NCBI RefSeq assembly: GCF_019175345.1
Contig: NZ_CP077717.1
Location: 496,001-560,000, forward strand
Length of the DNA: 64,000 bases
From: Saccharolobus shibatae B12
GTDB taxonomy: Archaea; Thermoproteota; Thermoprotei_A; Sulfolobales; Sulfolobaceae
Reading direction: 5' to 3'
The notes under the pieces are model-generated. The model was not told where the DNA came from, searched no databases, and was given only the letters and a program-made list of their open reading frames with translations. Numbering within the stretch: the stretch's first letter is position 1; every line of letters begins with the position of its first letter. Shown here in pieces: positions 18,063-26,794 of this stretch. The position numbers were made by a program, and so were the translations under genes.

Positions 18063-20117
18063 ATGATAAAGGAGGATCTTCCTAAAATAACGGGCAAAGG
18101 TACTTATATTGATGATATAAATCCGAAAAATTTAGTTTACCTTGGCGTAGTTAGATCACAGGTGGCAAGGGGAATAATAAAGAGCGTGTCAAGACCGGAA
18201 AGTGCCCTCTTATCCTTAACGTGGGAGGATGTAAAAACATACATGCCGGTTCCAGTTCCACCTAACATCGCTAAATCATCCAAGATTATCAGAATGCCAG
18301 TCTTAGCTGATGGTAGGGTTAACTTTGTAGGGCAACCAGTCCTAGCATTTGTAGTTAATGGTAGGTATGAGATTGAAGACGTTGTTGAAGAGGTCTCAAT
18401 TGATTATGAGGAATTGGAACCAGTAGTTGACGTGGAAAAGGCTATGAACAGTAACGAAGAGATACATCCCGGTGTAAAGAAGAACATTTCAGTGGATTTA
18501 TTGTTAGAAGGTGGGGAGTTATCAGCTAAGAGTAGGGCTGATGTCGTTGTAAGTAGGAAGATCAAGCAGAATAGGATTGTGTCAAATCCCATGGAACCTA
18601 AAGGAGTTATTGCACACTGGGATGGTGAATATCTGAACGTTTATGGTTCCTTTCAATCTGCCTTTAGAATAAGGAATGACCTTAGAGAAGCTTTGAATAT
18701 CTCCCCAGAAAAGATAAAGGTTATCTCTGCCCCTAATGTTGGAGGTGGGTTTGGAAATAAGGTACCATCATATCCAGAATACATCTTAGCCGCAATAGCG
18801 TCTATGAAGTTAAACAGACCAGTGAAGTGGATTGAAACAAGGTATGAGCATTTAAAAAACCCAACCATTGGTAGGGGAGTATTATCAGATATTAAGTTAT
18901 ACGCAACAAGGCAAGGTGAAATATTAGGAATAGAAGGTTATGTTGCAGTAGATTTAGGTGCTTACAATTACACAATTAACCCCACAACACCAAGCTTTAT
19001 AGCTAGTTTATTAACCGGTCCTTATAAGATGAAGTTCGCCTCCATTAGAGCTTTAGGAGTTTTCACAAACCAACCACCAACTGGACCTTATAGGGGTGCT
19101 GGTAGACCAGAGGCGGCACTAATCCATGAGACCCTTGTTGAGGATTTGGCTGAGGAATTGGGAATGGATCCAGTTGAGATTAGGAGGAAAAATCTGATCG
19201 GTGATAATGGTTATATTACACCTCTCGGCGTTAGAATTGATCCTGCCGGTTATAATGAGGTTTTGGATACTGCCGAGAAGTACTATAGGAAGGCTAAGGA
19301 GATTTACAAGGACAAAGGGATTTCAATAGTAGTGTTTACCGACATTGTGAGATTATCACCGGGGGAGGGTGCTAGGGTTAGGATAGAGAAAGGTAAGGTA
19401 AAGATAATTGTGGGAACAGGTCCTCACGGTCAAGCCTATTCTGATACGTTCTCTAAATTAGCGTCTGAAGTTTTGGGAATATCACAAGATGTAATTGAGG
19501 TCATCACAAATACAACTGAAGGCCTAAAGGAGGGAGTTGGTAGCTTTGGTTCTAGGGGCGGTACTATTGGAGGTTCTGCAGTGATTGAAGCGTGTAGACA
19601 GTTGTTGAATAAGATTAATATGCCAATTGATAAGGCATTAAAAGAGTTAAATGGAGTTGAGGTAGAGGTATTCTACAGATCAGACGATATATTTTCACCA
19701 GGGGCACATGTGGCAGTAGTTGATGTGGATAAGGAGACTGGTTTCGTTAAGATCTTAGATTATTACGCGGTCGACGATGTCGGTAGGGCTCTACTAAAGG
19801 AAGAAGTAGAGGGTCAAATAATTGGTGGAGTATTGCAAGGAGTGTCGCAAGTATTATTGGAGCATGCACCTTATGATGATAACGGTAATCCACTATTCTC
19901 TTCAATAGCTGATGCTGGAGTTCCAACTGCAGTTGAGGCCAACTATAACGTTAAAGTTGATGAGGTTGAATTTCCATCAGCCTTACCAGCTAAGAGTAGG
20001 GGAGTCGGTGAAGCTGGAACTACTGGTGGTCTACCTGCTGTCTTCATTGCTCTAGAAAAGGTTACAAAAATGAAGTTCGAGAAGACACCAATTTACCCCT
20101 GGGATATTATGGGTTAA
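18063..20117 (+). CDS. Molybdenum hydroxylase large subunit (CoxL / xanthine dehydrogenase family)
   Basis: A 684-residue molybdopterin-binding subunit. It starts with the conserved small domain (KITGKGTYIDDINPKNLVYL). It then shows cofactor-contacting stretches VGGGFGNKVPSYPEY, PTGPYRGAGRPEAALIHE (the R-G-A-x-R-P-E block) and SFGSRGGTIGGSAVIEA, and ends with the glutamate-bearing KSRGVGEAGTTGGLPAV, where the catalytic Glu is expected. In Sulfolobus such proteins oxidise aldehydes (for example glyceraldehyde) or aromatics. The FAD-binding medium and Fe-S small subunits are not adjacent and must be encoded elsewhere. A maturation gene (XdhC type) is at 57688. Confidence 0.85.
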   Translation: MIKEDLPKITGKGTYIDDINPKNLVYLGVVRSQVARGIIKSVSRPESALLSLTWEDVKTYMPVPVPPNIAKSSKIIRMPVLADGRVNFVGQPVLAFVVNGRYEIEDVVEEVSIDYEELEPVVDVEKAMNSNEEIHPGVKKNISVDLLLEGGELSAKSRADVVVSRKIKQNRIVSNPMEPKGVIAHWDGEYLNVYGSFQSAFRIRNDLREALNISPEKIKVISAPNVGGGFGNKVPSYPEYILAAIASMKLNRPVKWIETRYEHLKNPTIGRGVLSDIKLYATRQGEILGIEGYVAVDLGAYNYTINPTTPSFIASLLTGPYKMKFASIRALGVFTNQPPTGPYRGAGRPEAALIHETLVEDLAEELGMDPVEIRRKNLIGDNGYITPLGVRIDPAGYNEVLDTAEKYYRKAKEIYKDKGISIVVFTDIVRLSPGEGARVRIEKGKVKIIVGTGPHGQAYSDTFSKLASEVLGISQDVIEVITNTTEGLKEGVGSFGSRGGTIGGSAVIEACRQLLNKINMPIDKALKELNGVEVEVFYRSDDIFSPGAHVAVVDVDKETGFVKILDYYAVDDVGRALLKEEVEGQIIGGVLQGVSQVLLEHAPYDDNGNPLFSSIADAGVPTAVEANYNVKVDEVEFPSALPAKSRGVGEAGTTGGLPAVFIALEKVTKMKFEKTPIYPWDIMG

Positions 20118-20179
20118 ACAAAATTCTATTGTTTTGCCCGATAATTATTTTAGGTAATTTTTGACTACATATAATATAT

Positions 20180-20746
20180 ATGCTAGCCTATGTATTCTGG
20201 CATCAAATTGGTACCTCAAATGAAGAGGAATATGAAAGGAACTTAGTTGAGTTTCATGAATACTTCAATAAAAACGCTAAAGTTGAAGGTTATTTAGGCT
20301 CATTGATAGTTAGGGTAAACCACGTCCCTTGGGCTGAAAGTGGCGTTTATGAAGATTGGTACTTCATGCAGAGTTCTAAAACATTAGATCTAATCAATAA
20401 CACTATACTGGAAAAAGGAGATATAAAAGCTGTTCATGACAAGATTGCAAGGATGGCTAAAAACGGAAAAGGAGGTCTATATGGAATAATCAAAGGAGAT
20501 ATACTTTCCCCCTCCTATAGCCACGCCTATTGGATATCTAAGCCCAGTGGTATGAAGTATGAGGATTTCTATATAGAGATTGAACCTTTCTCACGAAATT
20601 TATGGAGGAGACAGTTAGCCATGGGTCCATTGAGTGAGTTTTGCGTATTCTCAGCGACTCCGCTTGAGATTCCACAAAAGTTCTCACCAATATATCAACA
20701 AAGACGTTTATTGTACTCTAATGTTCAGATCACCACCCCACCTTGA
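20180..20746 (+). CDS. Conserved-looking protein of unknown function
   Basis: A soluble 188-residue protein that I cannot assign. The start ([20 protein letters not shown]) and spacing of aromatic residues recall small-molecule-binding ferredoxin-like alpha/beta barrel proteins (EthD/Dabb/NIPSNAP type): a beta strand followed by a helix, repeated later as [18 protein letters not shown]. It lies 62 bases after the molybdenum hydroxylase gene with its own TATA-like ATATAATATA just upstream, so it may be transcribed alone or with it. Its end overlaps the convergent dCTP deaminase-like gene by 22 bases. Confidence 0.6.
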   Translation: MLAYVFWHQIGTSNEEEYERNLVEFHEYFNKNAKVEGYLGSLIVRVNHVPWAESGVYEDWYFMQSSKTLDLINNTILEKGDIKAVHDKIARMAKNGKGGLYGIIKGDILSPSYSHAYWISKPSGMKYEDFYIEIEPFSRNLWRRQLAMGPLSEFCVFSATPLEIPQKFSPIYQQRRLLYSNVQITTPP

Positions 20747-21204
20747 TACTTGCCGTTATAGGGTTTTTCAGTTTTCTCGTCCAGTTTCATAAGTATTAAG
20801 TGATGCGTTGCAATTCCTTTAGCCATAGATGAGTTATAAACTGGGGTAATCGCTAATGCAACCTTACCCTTGTAACCTGCATCAATTACAGTTGGAGGTG
20901 CTAGGAAACCATTCCTAGCTAGAGTGCTCTTTAACGTTATCAGTATTGCCAAATCATCAGGAACGCTAAATTCCTCACACGATTCAAACAAATAAGTCTT
21001 AAAGGGGTCTAATTTAGCAGATTCTCTAAATTCAATCTCCCTAATTTTAGCCTTTTTACTAGGCAATTGGGCACCTTCCTCAACTACATAATACTTTTCA
21101 CCGCATATTCTTAAATCATAACCGTTCTCCCTTACATTCTCTTCAACGTAATTCATTATCACTTTGCCTAACAGCTTTTTAATTGACTGGTGAGAGAGTA
21201 TCAT
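20725..21204 (-). CDS. dcd: dCTP deaminase / dUTPase-family protein
   Basis: The 159-residue product has the dCTP deaminase/dUTPase trimer-fold motifs: [19 protein letters not shown] at the N-terminus, [20 protein letters not shown] (motifs with the nucleotide-contacting Ser/Arg and the Asp-Ala-Gly turn), and [10 protein letters not shown] near the C-terminus, as in archaeal Dcd. The enzyme would convert dCTP to dUTP or dUMP for dTTP synthesis and keep dUTP low. TTG (21207) and ATG (21204) starts are adjacent; ATG is chosen. The upstream side is occupied by the IS-rich block beginning near 21245, so its promoter lies close to that insertion. Confidence 0.8.
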   Translation of the reverse strand: MILSHQSIKKLLGKVIMNYVEENVRENGYDLRICGEKYYVVEEGAQLPSKKAKIREIEFRESAKLDPFKTYLFESCEEFSVPDDLAILITLKSTLARNGFLAPPTVIDAGYKGKVALAITPVYNSSMAKGIATHHLILMKLDEKTEKPYNGKYQGGVVI

Positions 21205-21270
21205 CAAGGAATTAATTCGCGTGAAAAGCTAAAAAGGGATTCTGCTTATTGTGAGCTACTCCCTCCTGAA

Positions 21271-22489
21271 CGGTAGACCCAAAATCACCTCCTTAAAAAT
21301 AAATCTATAGTATTAATAAGTGTTTTTAACAAATTAACTAGAGAATTTTCCAAATTTAGTAAATCTTCAGGGAACAAGAGGACAAGTAGTGATCTGAACT
21401 CTTCCCTTCCCACCACACTCTTAAATACGGTGTACAAGGAGTAAAAAACCATCAATACGAAGATCAACATGCGGAAGACGAACTTAGTGGAACTGGTGAA
21501 GGGAAGGAAAGCCTTGATGTTCCTGTAAGAGGTCTCTATGGGACTCCTTACCTTATTATACAACTTCAACACCTCCTTCTTCGGTAGGTTAAGATTAGTC
21601 GCCCTAGCGAAGTAAACAACCTTCTCCTTTTTCCTCTTCATTTTCTCCCTACTATAGACCAGAAGCCTGAACTTAACCTGCTCGTCCTTCTTATGCCTCT
21701 TACTATTTGTCATGTACTCCCCATCAAACTCCTCATAGACCTTCACGTCCCCAACGGGGACACCAATTATATAATTGAACTGCGAAATGAAGTTGAGCAC
21801 ATCAACTGTGTAGAAACCCGCATCAAGAACTATTAACCTTATCTTGAATCCCATTGCAACAACTTGCTCCACGAGGACCTTCACGATATCATCCTTAGTC
21901 ATCCCGTTCACTTGTGTGACGAAAGCCAGTAGGAGTACTTTCCCATCATGTTTAGTCGTCACAGTGTAGTTCCATGAGTTTCCCTTTTCCGAGCTTCCGA
22001 GTCCTTCCACCGGTTTCCCATACCAGGTTTTGGTGGTCCAGTCTATTGAAATGTCTATTTCCTTTTCTCCCTTTAGCGTCTCCAAGGATATTTTCCTCAC
22101 TTGTTCCAAGAGTTTCTCAACTACTTCTACACCTTGCTCCTCCGCGTAGTTCCTCACGGTTTGTGGTGATACGTTGTATGCGCTTGACTTGTTTTCTATG
22201 GAGTCGTTCCATAAACACGCGGAGACTAGCGTTTTTTCTACGTTCTCTGCCTTTTTCCCTTGGAAGTCTAACATGGAAAGTAATTTATATCCTATTTGTT
22301 GAATGTTATTTTGGTGGGGAAGACAAGGTGTTATCACCTTGGTTCACCTCGTGATAATACCGTCTTCCTCACCTTAAGCTTTTCTTCAATTTGTTGAACT
22401 CTTAATATAGTTATAAATTCCATTTATTTTCTATAAAATTAATAGTACCTTACCGGAATTATTTTTGTAAAATGATTTTGGGTCTACCG
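21271..22489 (-). mobile_element. ISH3-family element, ISC1225-like, left copy (1219 bp)
   Basis: The ends are a perfect 17-bp inverted repeat, CGGTAGACCCAAAATCA. The left flank is TGAA (21267-21270) and the right flank TTTA (22490-22493), which do not match each other. They match the flanks of the other copy instead, the mark of an inversion between the two copies. ISH3 elements are known for 4-5 bp duplications and lengths from about 1225 bp, which fits. It differs from the right copy by at least one base (T at 22402 against G at 23863, which would pair with C). Confidence 0.85.
21285..22337 (-). CDS. ISH3-type DDE transposase (left copy)
   Basis: A 350-residue transposase, identical in protein sequence to the copy at 23928-24980. 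DDE features are visible: the first aspartate in EIDISIDWTTKTWYGKPVEG, the second in IRLIVLDAGFYTVDVLNF, and the C-terminal glutamate in KVRSPIETSYRNIKAFLPF, which contains the Y-(2)-R-(3)-E-like signature of the IS4 superfamily. It cuts and pastes its own element. The frame is intact, so this copy should be active. The long opposite-strand frame over its 5' part is a shadow. Confidence 0.88.
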   Translation of the reverse strand: MITPCLPHQNNIQQIGYKLLSMLDFQGKKAENVEKTLVSACLWNDSIENKSSAYNVSPQTVRNYAEEQGVEVVEKLLEQVRKISLETLKGEKEIDISIDWTTKTWYGKPVEGLGSSEKGNSWNYTVTTKHDGKVLLLAFVTQVNGMTKDDIVKVLVEQVVAMGFKIRLIVLDAGFYTVDVLNFISQFNYIIGVPVGDVKVYEEFDGEYMTNSKRHKKDEQVKFRLLVYSREKMKRKKEKVVYFARATNLNLPKKEVLKLYNKVRSPIETSYRNIKAFLPFTSSTKFVFRMLIFVLMVFYSLYTVFKSVVGREEFRSLLVLLFPEDLLNLENSLVNLLKTLINTIDLFLRR

Positions 22490-22556
22490 TTTAAGGTGGA
22501 GATGGATAGTCCCCTTTGTAGTTAAGTTTTTAAATATAAAATGTTAACTTTTTTCA

Positions 22557-23834
22557 ATGTCCATCGTAACGTTTCGTTTTCGTGCCTTTACAGACGAGCA
22601 AACCTTGAGGGCGTTAAAAACCCAGTTGAAGTTAGCATGTGAGATATACAACACGTTACGATGGGCAGACATCTATTTCTACCAAAAAGATGGAAAAGGT
22701 CTAACACAAACGGAGTTAAGACAATTAGCCCTAGACTTGAGAAAACAAGACGAGGAGTACAAACAACTATATTCACAAGTGGTACAAGAAATAGCAAATC
22801 GTTTTTATGAAGCAAGACAGAGGTTCTTCCAAGAATTAGCACGTTTTCCTAAGGAAAAGAAAATCCACAAGTGGTATTCTCTTGTCTATCCTCAAAGTGG
22901 TTGGAAAATACTATCCGCCAGAGAAATAAGGACTGGAAGTAGAAAGAATAAAAAGAAACTGCTTGTGCTAAGCTTGTCTCACTTAGGCACCTTCAAGGTC
23001 ATTGTCCATAGAGACTTTCCCTTGGACAAGGTGAAGAGGGTGGTAGTTAAGCTAACGAAGTCTGAAAGAGTATACATATCCTTTGTGGTGGAAGACTATG
23101 TGTTCCAGCAAGCTCCGAAAACAAGCAAGGTAGTGGCAATAGATGTTGGTGTAGAGAAGCTTCTAACAACTTCAGATGGTGAGTATTTACCCAACTTCAA
23201 GTTTTACGAGAAGGCACTCCGTAAGATTAAGCATTTGCATAAGGAATTGTCTAGGAAGGAGTTCCTTTCCAAGAATTGGTTTAAAGCCGAGGTTAAGTTA
23301 GCTAAGGCATATGAACATCTTGCTAATTTGAAGAGGGATATGTACATGAAGATAGGGAAGTATCTATCGATGAATTACGATGTTGTGGTAATGGAGGATA
23401 TTAATGTTAAACAACTGGTTGGTAAGTCTCTCAGAAAGCTTAGGATGAGGTTACATGACGTATCGTTTGGTGAGCTAAGGGATATAATCAAATATCAGAT
23501 AGGGAAGTATGGAAAGAAATTTTTGTTAGTTAATCCGTCAAACACGTCAAGGACGTGTGCTAGATGTGGATATGTGAAGGAAGATCTAACTTTAGCTGAC
23601 CGTATCTTTACTTGTCCTAAGTGCGGTTGGATAGCTGACCGTGACTATAATGCTTCTCTAAATATCTTACGTAGGTCGGGGTGGGAGCTGCCCTTAGTGC
23701 CTGTGGAGCTTCACCCTCTACCAGCACTGATGTACTGGCAAGGTGGAGTTATGAAGCAGGAAGCTTCCTCCTTCACGGTAGACCCAAAATCATTTTACAA
23801 AAATAATTCCGGTAAGGTACTATTAATTTTATAG
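22557..23834 (+). CDS. tnpB: TnpB RNA-guided nuclease with IS-derived C-terminal tail
   Basis: All RuvC catalytic residues are present: D196 ([11 protein letters not shown]), E280 ([12 protein letters not shown]) and D363 ([13 protein letters not shown]). The zinc finger has C334, C337, C353 and C356 (CARCGYVKE…CPKCGWIAD). TnpB proteins are guided by an RNA made from the element's right end and cut DNA next to a short motif. Codons up to F406 belong to the element. The following 19 residues (TVDPKSFYK… to the stop) come from the inserted ISH3-type copy. The uninterrupted element would have ended with RRE and a stop, giving 409 residues. A TATA-like TTTTTAAATATAAA lies at 22526-22539. Confidence 0.9.
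   Translation: MSIVTFRFRAFTDEQTLRALKTQLKLACEIYNTLRWADIYFYQKDGKGLTQTELRQLALDLRKQDEEYKQLYSQVVQEIANRFYEARQRFFQELARFPKEKKIHKWYSLVYPQSGWKILSAREIRTGSRKNKKKLLVLSLSHLGTFKVIVHRDFPLDKVKRVVVKLTKSERVYISFVVEDYVFQQAPKTSKVVAIDVGVEKLLTTSDGEYLPNFKFYEKALRKIKHLHKELSRKEFLSKNWFKAEVKLAKAYEHLANLKRDMYMKIGKYLSMNYDVVVMEDINVKQLVGKSLRKLRMRLHDVSFGELRDIIKYQIGKYGKKFLLVNPSNTSRTCARCGYVKEDLTLADRIFTCPKCGWIADRDYNASLNILRRSGWELPLVPVELHPLPALMYWQGGVMKQEASSFTVDPKSFYKNNSGKVLLIL
23748..23771. repeat. Hairpin at the tnpB right end, now truncated by an IS
   Basis: Just before the right IS copy, the bases ATGAAGCAGGAAGCTTCCTC contain the palindrome AGGAAGCTTCCT. The following CCTCC arm (23767-23771) once paired with GGAGG, which now lies, as CCTCC at 21262-21266, beyond the left IS copy. 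In IS200/IS605-group elements this region forms the end of the guide RNA scaffold. Confidence 0.5.
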
Positions 23835-24994
23835 AAAATAAATGGAATTTATAACTATATTAGGAGTTCAACAAATTGAAGAAAAGCTTAAGGTGAGGAA
23901 GACGGTATTATCACGAGGTGAACCAAGGTGATAACACCTTGTCTTCCCCACCAAAATAACATTCAACAAATAGGATATAAATTACTTTCCATGTTAGACT
24001 TCCAAGGGAAAAAGGCAGAGAACGTAGAAAAAACGCTAGTCTCCGCGTGTTTATGGAACGACTCCATAGAAAACAAGTCAAGCGCATACAACGTATCACC
24101 ACAAACCGTGAGGAACTACGCGGAGGAGCAAGGTGTAGAAGTAGTTGAGAAACTCTTGGAACAAGTGAGGAAAATATCCTTGGAGACGCTAAAGGGAGAA
24201 AAGGAAATAGACATTTCAATAGACTGGACCACCAAAACCTGGTATGGGAAACCGGTGGAAGGACTCGGAAGCTCGGAAAAGGGAAACTCATGGAACTACA
24301 CTGTGACGACTAAACATGATGGGAAAGTACTCCTACTGGCTTTCGTCACACAAGTGAACGGGATGACTAAGGATGATATCGTGAAGGTCCTCGTGGAGCA
24401 AGTTGTTGCAATGGGATTCAAGATAAGGTTAATAGTTCTTGATGCGGGTTTCTACACAGTTGATGTGCTCAACTTCATTTCGCAGTTCAATTATATAATT
24501 GGTGTCCCCGTTGGGGACGTGAAGGTCTATGAGGAGTTTGATGGGGAGTACATGACAAATAGTAAGAGGCATAAGAAGGACGAGCAGGTTAAGTTCAGGC
24601 TTCTGGTCTATAGTAGGGAGAAAATGAAGAGGAAAAAGGAGAAGGTTGTTTACTTCGCTAGGGCGACTAATCTTAACCTACCGAAGAAGGAGGTGTTGAA
24701 GTTGTATAATAAGGTAAGGAGTCCCATAGAGACCTCTTACAGGAACATCAAGGCTTTCCTTCCCTTCACCAGTTCCACTAAGTTCGTCTTCCGCATGTTG
24801 ATCTTCGTATTGATGGTTTTTTACTCCTTGTACACCGTATTTAAGAGTGTGGTGGGAAGGGAAGAGTTCAGATCACTACTTGTCCTCTTGTTCCCTGAAG
24901 ATTTACTAAATTTGGAAAATTCTCTAGTTAATTTGTTAAAAACACTTATTAATACTATAGATTTATTTTTAAGGAGGTGATTTTGGGTCTACCG
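23776..24994 (+). mobile_element. ISH3-family element, ISC1225-like, right copy (1219 bp)
   Basis: Same length and same 17-bp terminal inverted repeats as the left copy, in opposite orientation. Its left flank is TTCA (23772-23775) and its right flank TAAA (24995-24998). TTCA is the complement of the left copy's outer TGAA, and TAAA is the complement of that copy's inner TTTA. The duplications are therefore exchanged between copies. The first 59 bases of this copy supply the last 19 codons and the stop of tnpB. Confidence 0.85.
23928..24980 (+). CDS. ISH3-type DDE transposase (right copy)
   Basis: Identical in all 350 residues to the left copy, with the same catalytic blocks (IDWTTKTWYGKP, IVLDAGFYTVD, SPIETSYRN). 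Identity at this level indicates recent transposition or gene conversion between the copies. An intact frame with a start ATG directly after a GGTG-type leader suggests it can be expressed. Confidence 0.88.
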   Translation: MITPCLPHQNNIQQIGYKLLSMLDFQGKKAENVEKTLVSACLWNDSIENKSSAYNVSPQTVRNYAEEQGVEVVEKLLEQVRKISLETLKGEKEIDISIDWTTKTWYGKPVEGLGSSEKGNSWNYTVTTKHDGKVLLLAFVTQVNGMTKDDIVKVLVEQVVAMGFKIRLIVLDAGFYTVDVLNFISQFNYIIGVPVGDVKVYEEFDGEYMTNSKRHKKDEQVKFRLLVYSREKMKRKKEKVVYFARATNLNLPKKEVLKLYNKVRSPIETSYRNIKAFLPFTSSTKFVFRMLIFVLMVFYSLYTVFKSVVGREEFRSLLVLLFPEDLLNLENSLVNLLKTLINTIDLFLRR

Positions 24995-25034
24995 TAAAAG
25001 GTGAGGTTTTCCGTCCCCTTTGAACCCCTTATTT

Positions 25035-26189
25035 TTATAACTTTACCTCCCTAAGCTTAGGATGTAATAACCATAAGATTAAGACAAATGCCATTCCCGC
25101 AATGCCTAAAATGATGTAGTACAATACGTTAATGGTTATCAAGTATTGGGCTAAGAGTATAACGAGTATCTCAACTGAGCTTGTAACTAAAACGTCTAAT
25201 CCCAACACACTTCCCAAGAACTCATCACCAACGCTCTGCTTTATCGTAGCCATTACGTAATTCTCAATAATTCCACTCCCAAACCCATCGAGTAATACTG
25301 ATACTAGCAAAACGTATGGTGAAGGGTAGAGTAAAACTAGGTAAAACAAGAAACCGCTCAGAATATAGGTAGATGCTATCTTGACGGGATCCTTCATCTT
25401 AGTCATTATAAAGCTAGCGATAACTAATACACCATATAGGGCTGTTTGTGAGAGACTATATATTTCCTCAGAACCGTGATATACTAGAATTAACAAGGGT
25501 AAGAGGTAATTTATAGAGTAAGTTAGTCCGTCGGTTACTGAATATAAGAGTATTATACCCCTAACTCTCTCATCCTTTCTGAAGAAATTTATTGCTGTAC
25601 TTAGTTTAACTCTCTCACTCCCACCTCCTATGTTAAACCCCTTCAACATAGCTAATCCAATGAGGCCCAATATTGCAGTTAGGAATAAGTCATAAGCATC
25701 AATTGCTTGGTATATTAAAAACCAAACAGCACCAGAAGCTACTCTGGAGGCCATCGATATTATCCTTATATAGAATATTGCCTTTGCCCTAACTTGTTCT
25801 GGAACTACAGCGTAATAGGCAACGTAACCAACGTTATTGGATAACTCAACAATTATTGTCCTAATGTAGTAAATTCCGAAAATTAAAGGTATAGAATGGT
25901 AAATGAAGGCTAAGGTTAAGGGGAAGAGTAATACTGAAGATATACCCCTAGTTATGTAAAATAGTTTAGCCCTATCGTATTTATCGGAAATGTAACCCAT
26001 GAAGTAAGAGACGAAAACTCTCACTAAAGGTCTAGCTATCACTCCTAATCCAAACAACGTTATCTCTTGACGGAATAGTAAAAGGAAGAGCCAATAGGTG
26101 GTTAACTCGTTTTGTATAAAAGAGAACCCTGCGAATACGCTAAAGATAGTAAACTTGGTGAATTGTGGATAGCGAAAAGGGGATGACAT
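25035..26189 (-). CDS. MFS transporter
   Basis: A 384-residue membrane protein with about twelve segments. The MFS loop motif appears as YFMGYISDKYDRAKLFYITR between segments 2 and 3 (G-x3-D-x4-R-x2). The substrate is unknown. It is the third and last gene of a minus-strand set with a small membrane protein (31 bases upstream) and a large secreted protein. The spacing suggests one transcript, and the carrier may export or import the ligand of that set. The TnpB/IS block begins 13 bases beyond its stop codon. Confidence 0.82.
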   Translation of the reverse strand: MSSPFRYPQFTKFTIFSVFAGFSFIQNELTTYWLFLLLFRQEITLFGLGVIARPLVRVFVSYFMGYISDKYDRAKLFYITRGISSVLLFPLTLAFIYHSIPLIFGIYYIRTIIVELSNNVGYVAYYAVVPEQVRAKAIFYIRIISMASRVASGAVWFLIYQAIDAYDLFLTAILGLIGLAMLKGFNIGGGSERVKLSTAINFFRKDERVRGIILLYSVTDGLTYSINYLLPLLILVYHGSEEIYSLSQTALYGVLVIASFIMTKMKDPVKIASTYILSGFLFYLVLLYPSPYVLLVSVLLDGFGSGIIENYVMATIKQSVGDEFLGSVLGLDVLVTSSVEILVILLAQYLITINVLYYIILGIAGMAFVLILWLLHPKLREVKL

Positions 26190-26220
26190 AGATTTATACA
26201 GAAAAAGAAATTAATAAATA

Positions 26221-26778
26221 TTAATGAGGGGGTGGTGGAGTAACATTAGTATTTTTTCCAGTTTCCAGTGGTTTCTCCTTTCTAAATAACAATTCTACAC
26301 CTGCCGCTGTAACGCTGAATAGGATTAATCCCCATAATTGTGGGAATATTAACGATATGTAAAACGTTGATGATATTCCCCAAAGGATTTTACTTATCTT
26401 GAGTTGAAATATTGGTATTACTGTTAATACCATTACGAAGCCAGAGATCGCGTAGAGTACCAAGAACCAGAAAGTGTAATCAAACCCTATTATTGGTGTA
26501 AATATTATGAATAGTATGTAAAATAGAAGGTAAAATATTACCTCTGCACCTATTCTAGGTTTCCTAGTTATAACGTACAATGCTATGAAGAACGCTCCTA
26601 ATCCTATGGAGAATATTATTTCGTTTAGTCCTACAAAGGTTGGAGTAACGAGTAGGAACGAAGGCGTTGGTAGTGGATTAAACGTTAGAGTATATGCTAA
26701 GAAATCGTATAACCCTCTTATAAAGAAGAATAAAATATATGCAAGCAAGAAGTATTTGATAGCTTTATGCTCTTCCAT
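26221..26778 (-). CDS. Membrane protein of unknown function with decayed relative in this window
   Basis: A 185-residue protein with five or six predicted membrane segments and a polar C-terminal tail ending TPPPPH. I recognise no family. It sits between the large secreted protein gene (16 bases upstream) and the MFS gene. A relic at 10248-10322 retains FPQLWGLILFSV from the same family, so the gene existed in at least two copies. Its small size and constant partner suggest an accessory subunit. Confidence 0.65.
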   Translation of the reverse strand: MEEHKAIKYFLLAYILFFFIRGLYDFLAYTLTFNPLPTPSFLLVTPTFVGLNEIIFSIGLGAFFIALYVITRKPRIGAEVIFYLLFYILFIIFTPIIGFDYTFWFLVLYAISGFVMVLTVIPIFQLKISKILWGISSTFYISLIFPQLWGLILFSVTAAGVELLFRKEKPLETGKNTNVTPPPPH

Positions 26779-26794
26779 AATTAGCCACCCCTAA

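Larger units (their letters stand above)
21245..25022. mobile_element. TnpB-type (IS200/IS605-group) element interrupted by two ISH3-type insertions
   Basis: A tnpB element has been hit twice by the same IS. Without the two IS copies and with the middle segment inverted, its ends become continuous hairpins. One end is CCTCC-TGAA-GGAGG, followed by a GGAAGCTTCC palindrome. The other is CAAAGGGGAC…CACCT-TAAA-AGGTG…GTCCCCTTTG, with arms now at 22509-22518 and 25013-25022. No tnpA transposase is present, so it was a solo tnpB element. Outer limits are approximate. Confidence 0.65.

Noticed and set aside
21974-22354. 126-codon antisense frame in the ISH3-type copies, present in both
   Set aside because: It mirrors the transposase 5' part on the opposite strand; its composition (Pro, Ser, Leu-rich) is that of an antisense shadow, and both copies carry it only because they are near-identical.
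21267-24998. Composite transposon made of two IS copies carrying tnpB
   Set aside because: A composite unit moving as one would have a single duplication outside the pair. The outer flanks are TGAA and TAAA and do not match, while crossed flanks do, so two separate insertions plus inversion explain the data better.
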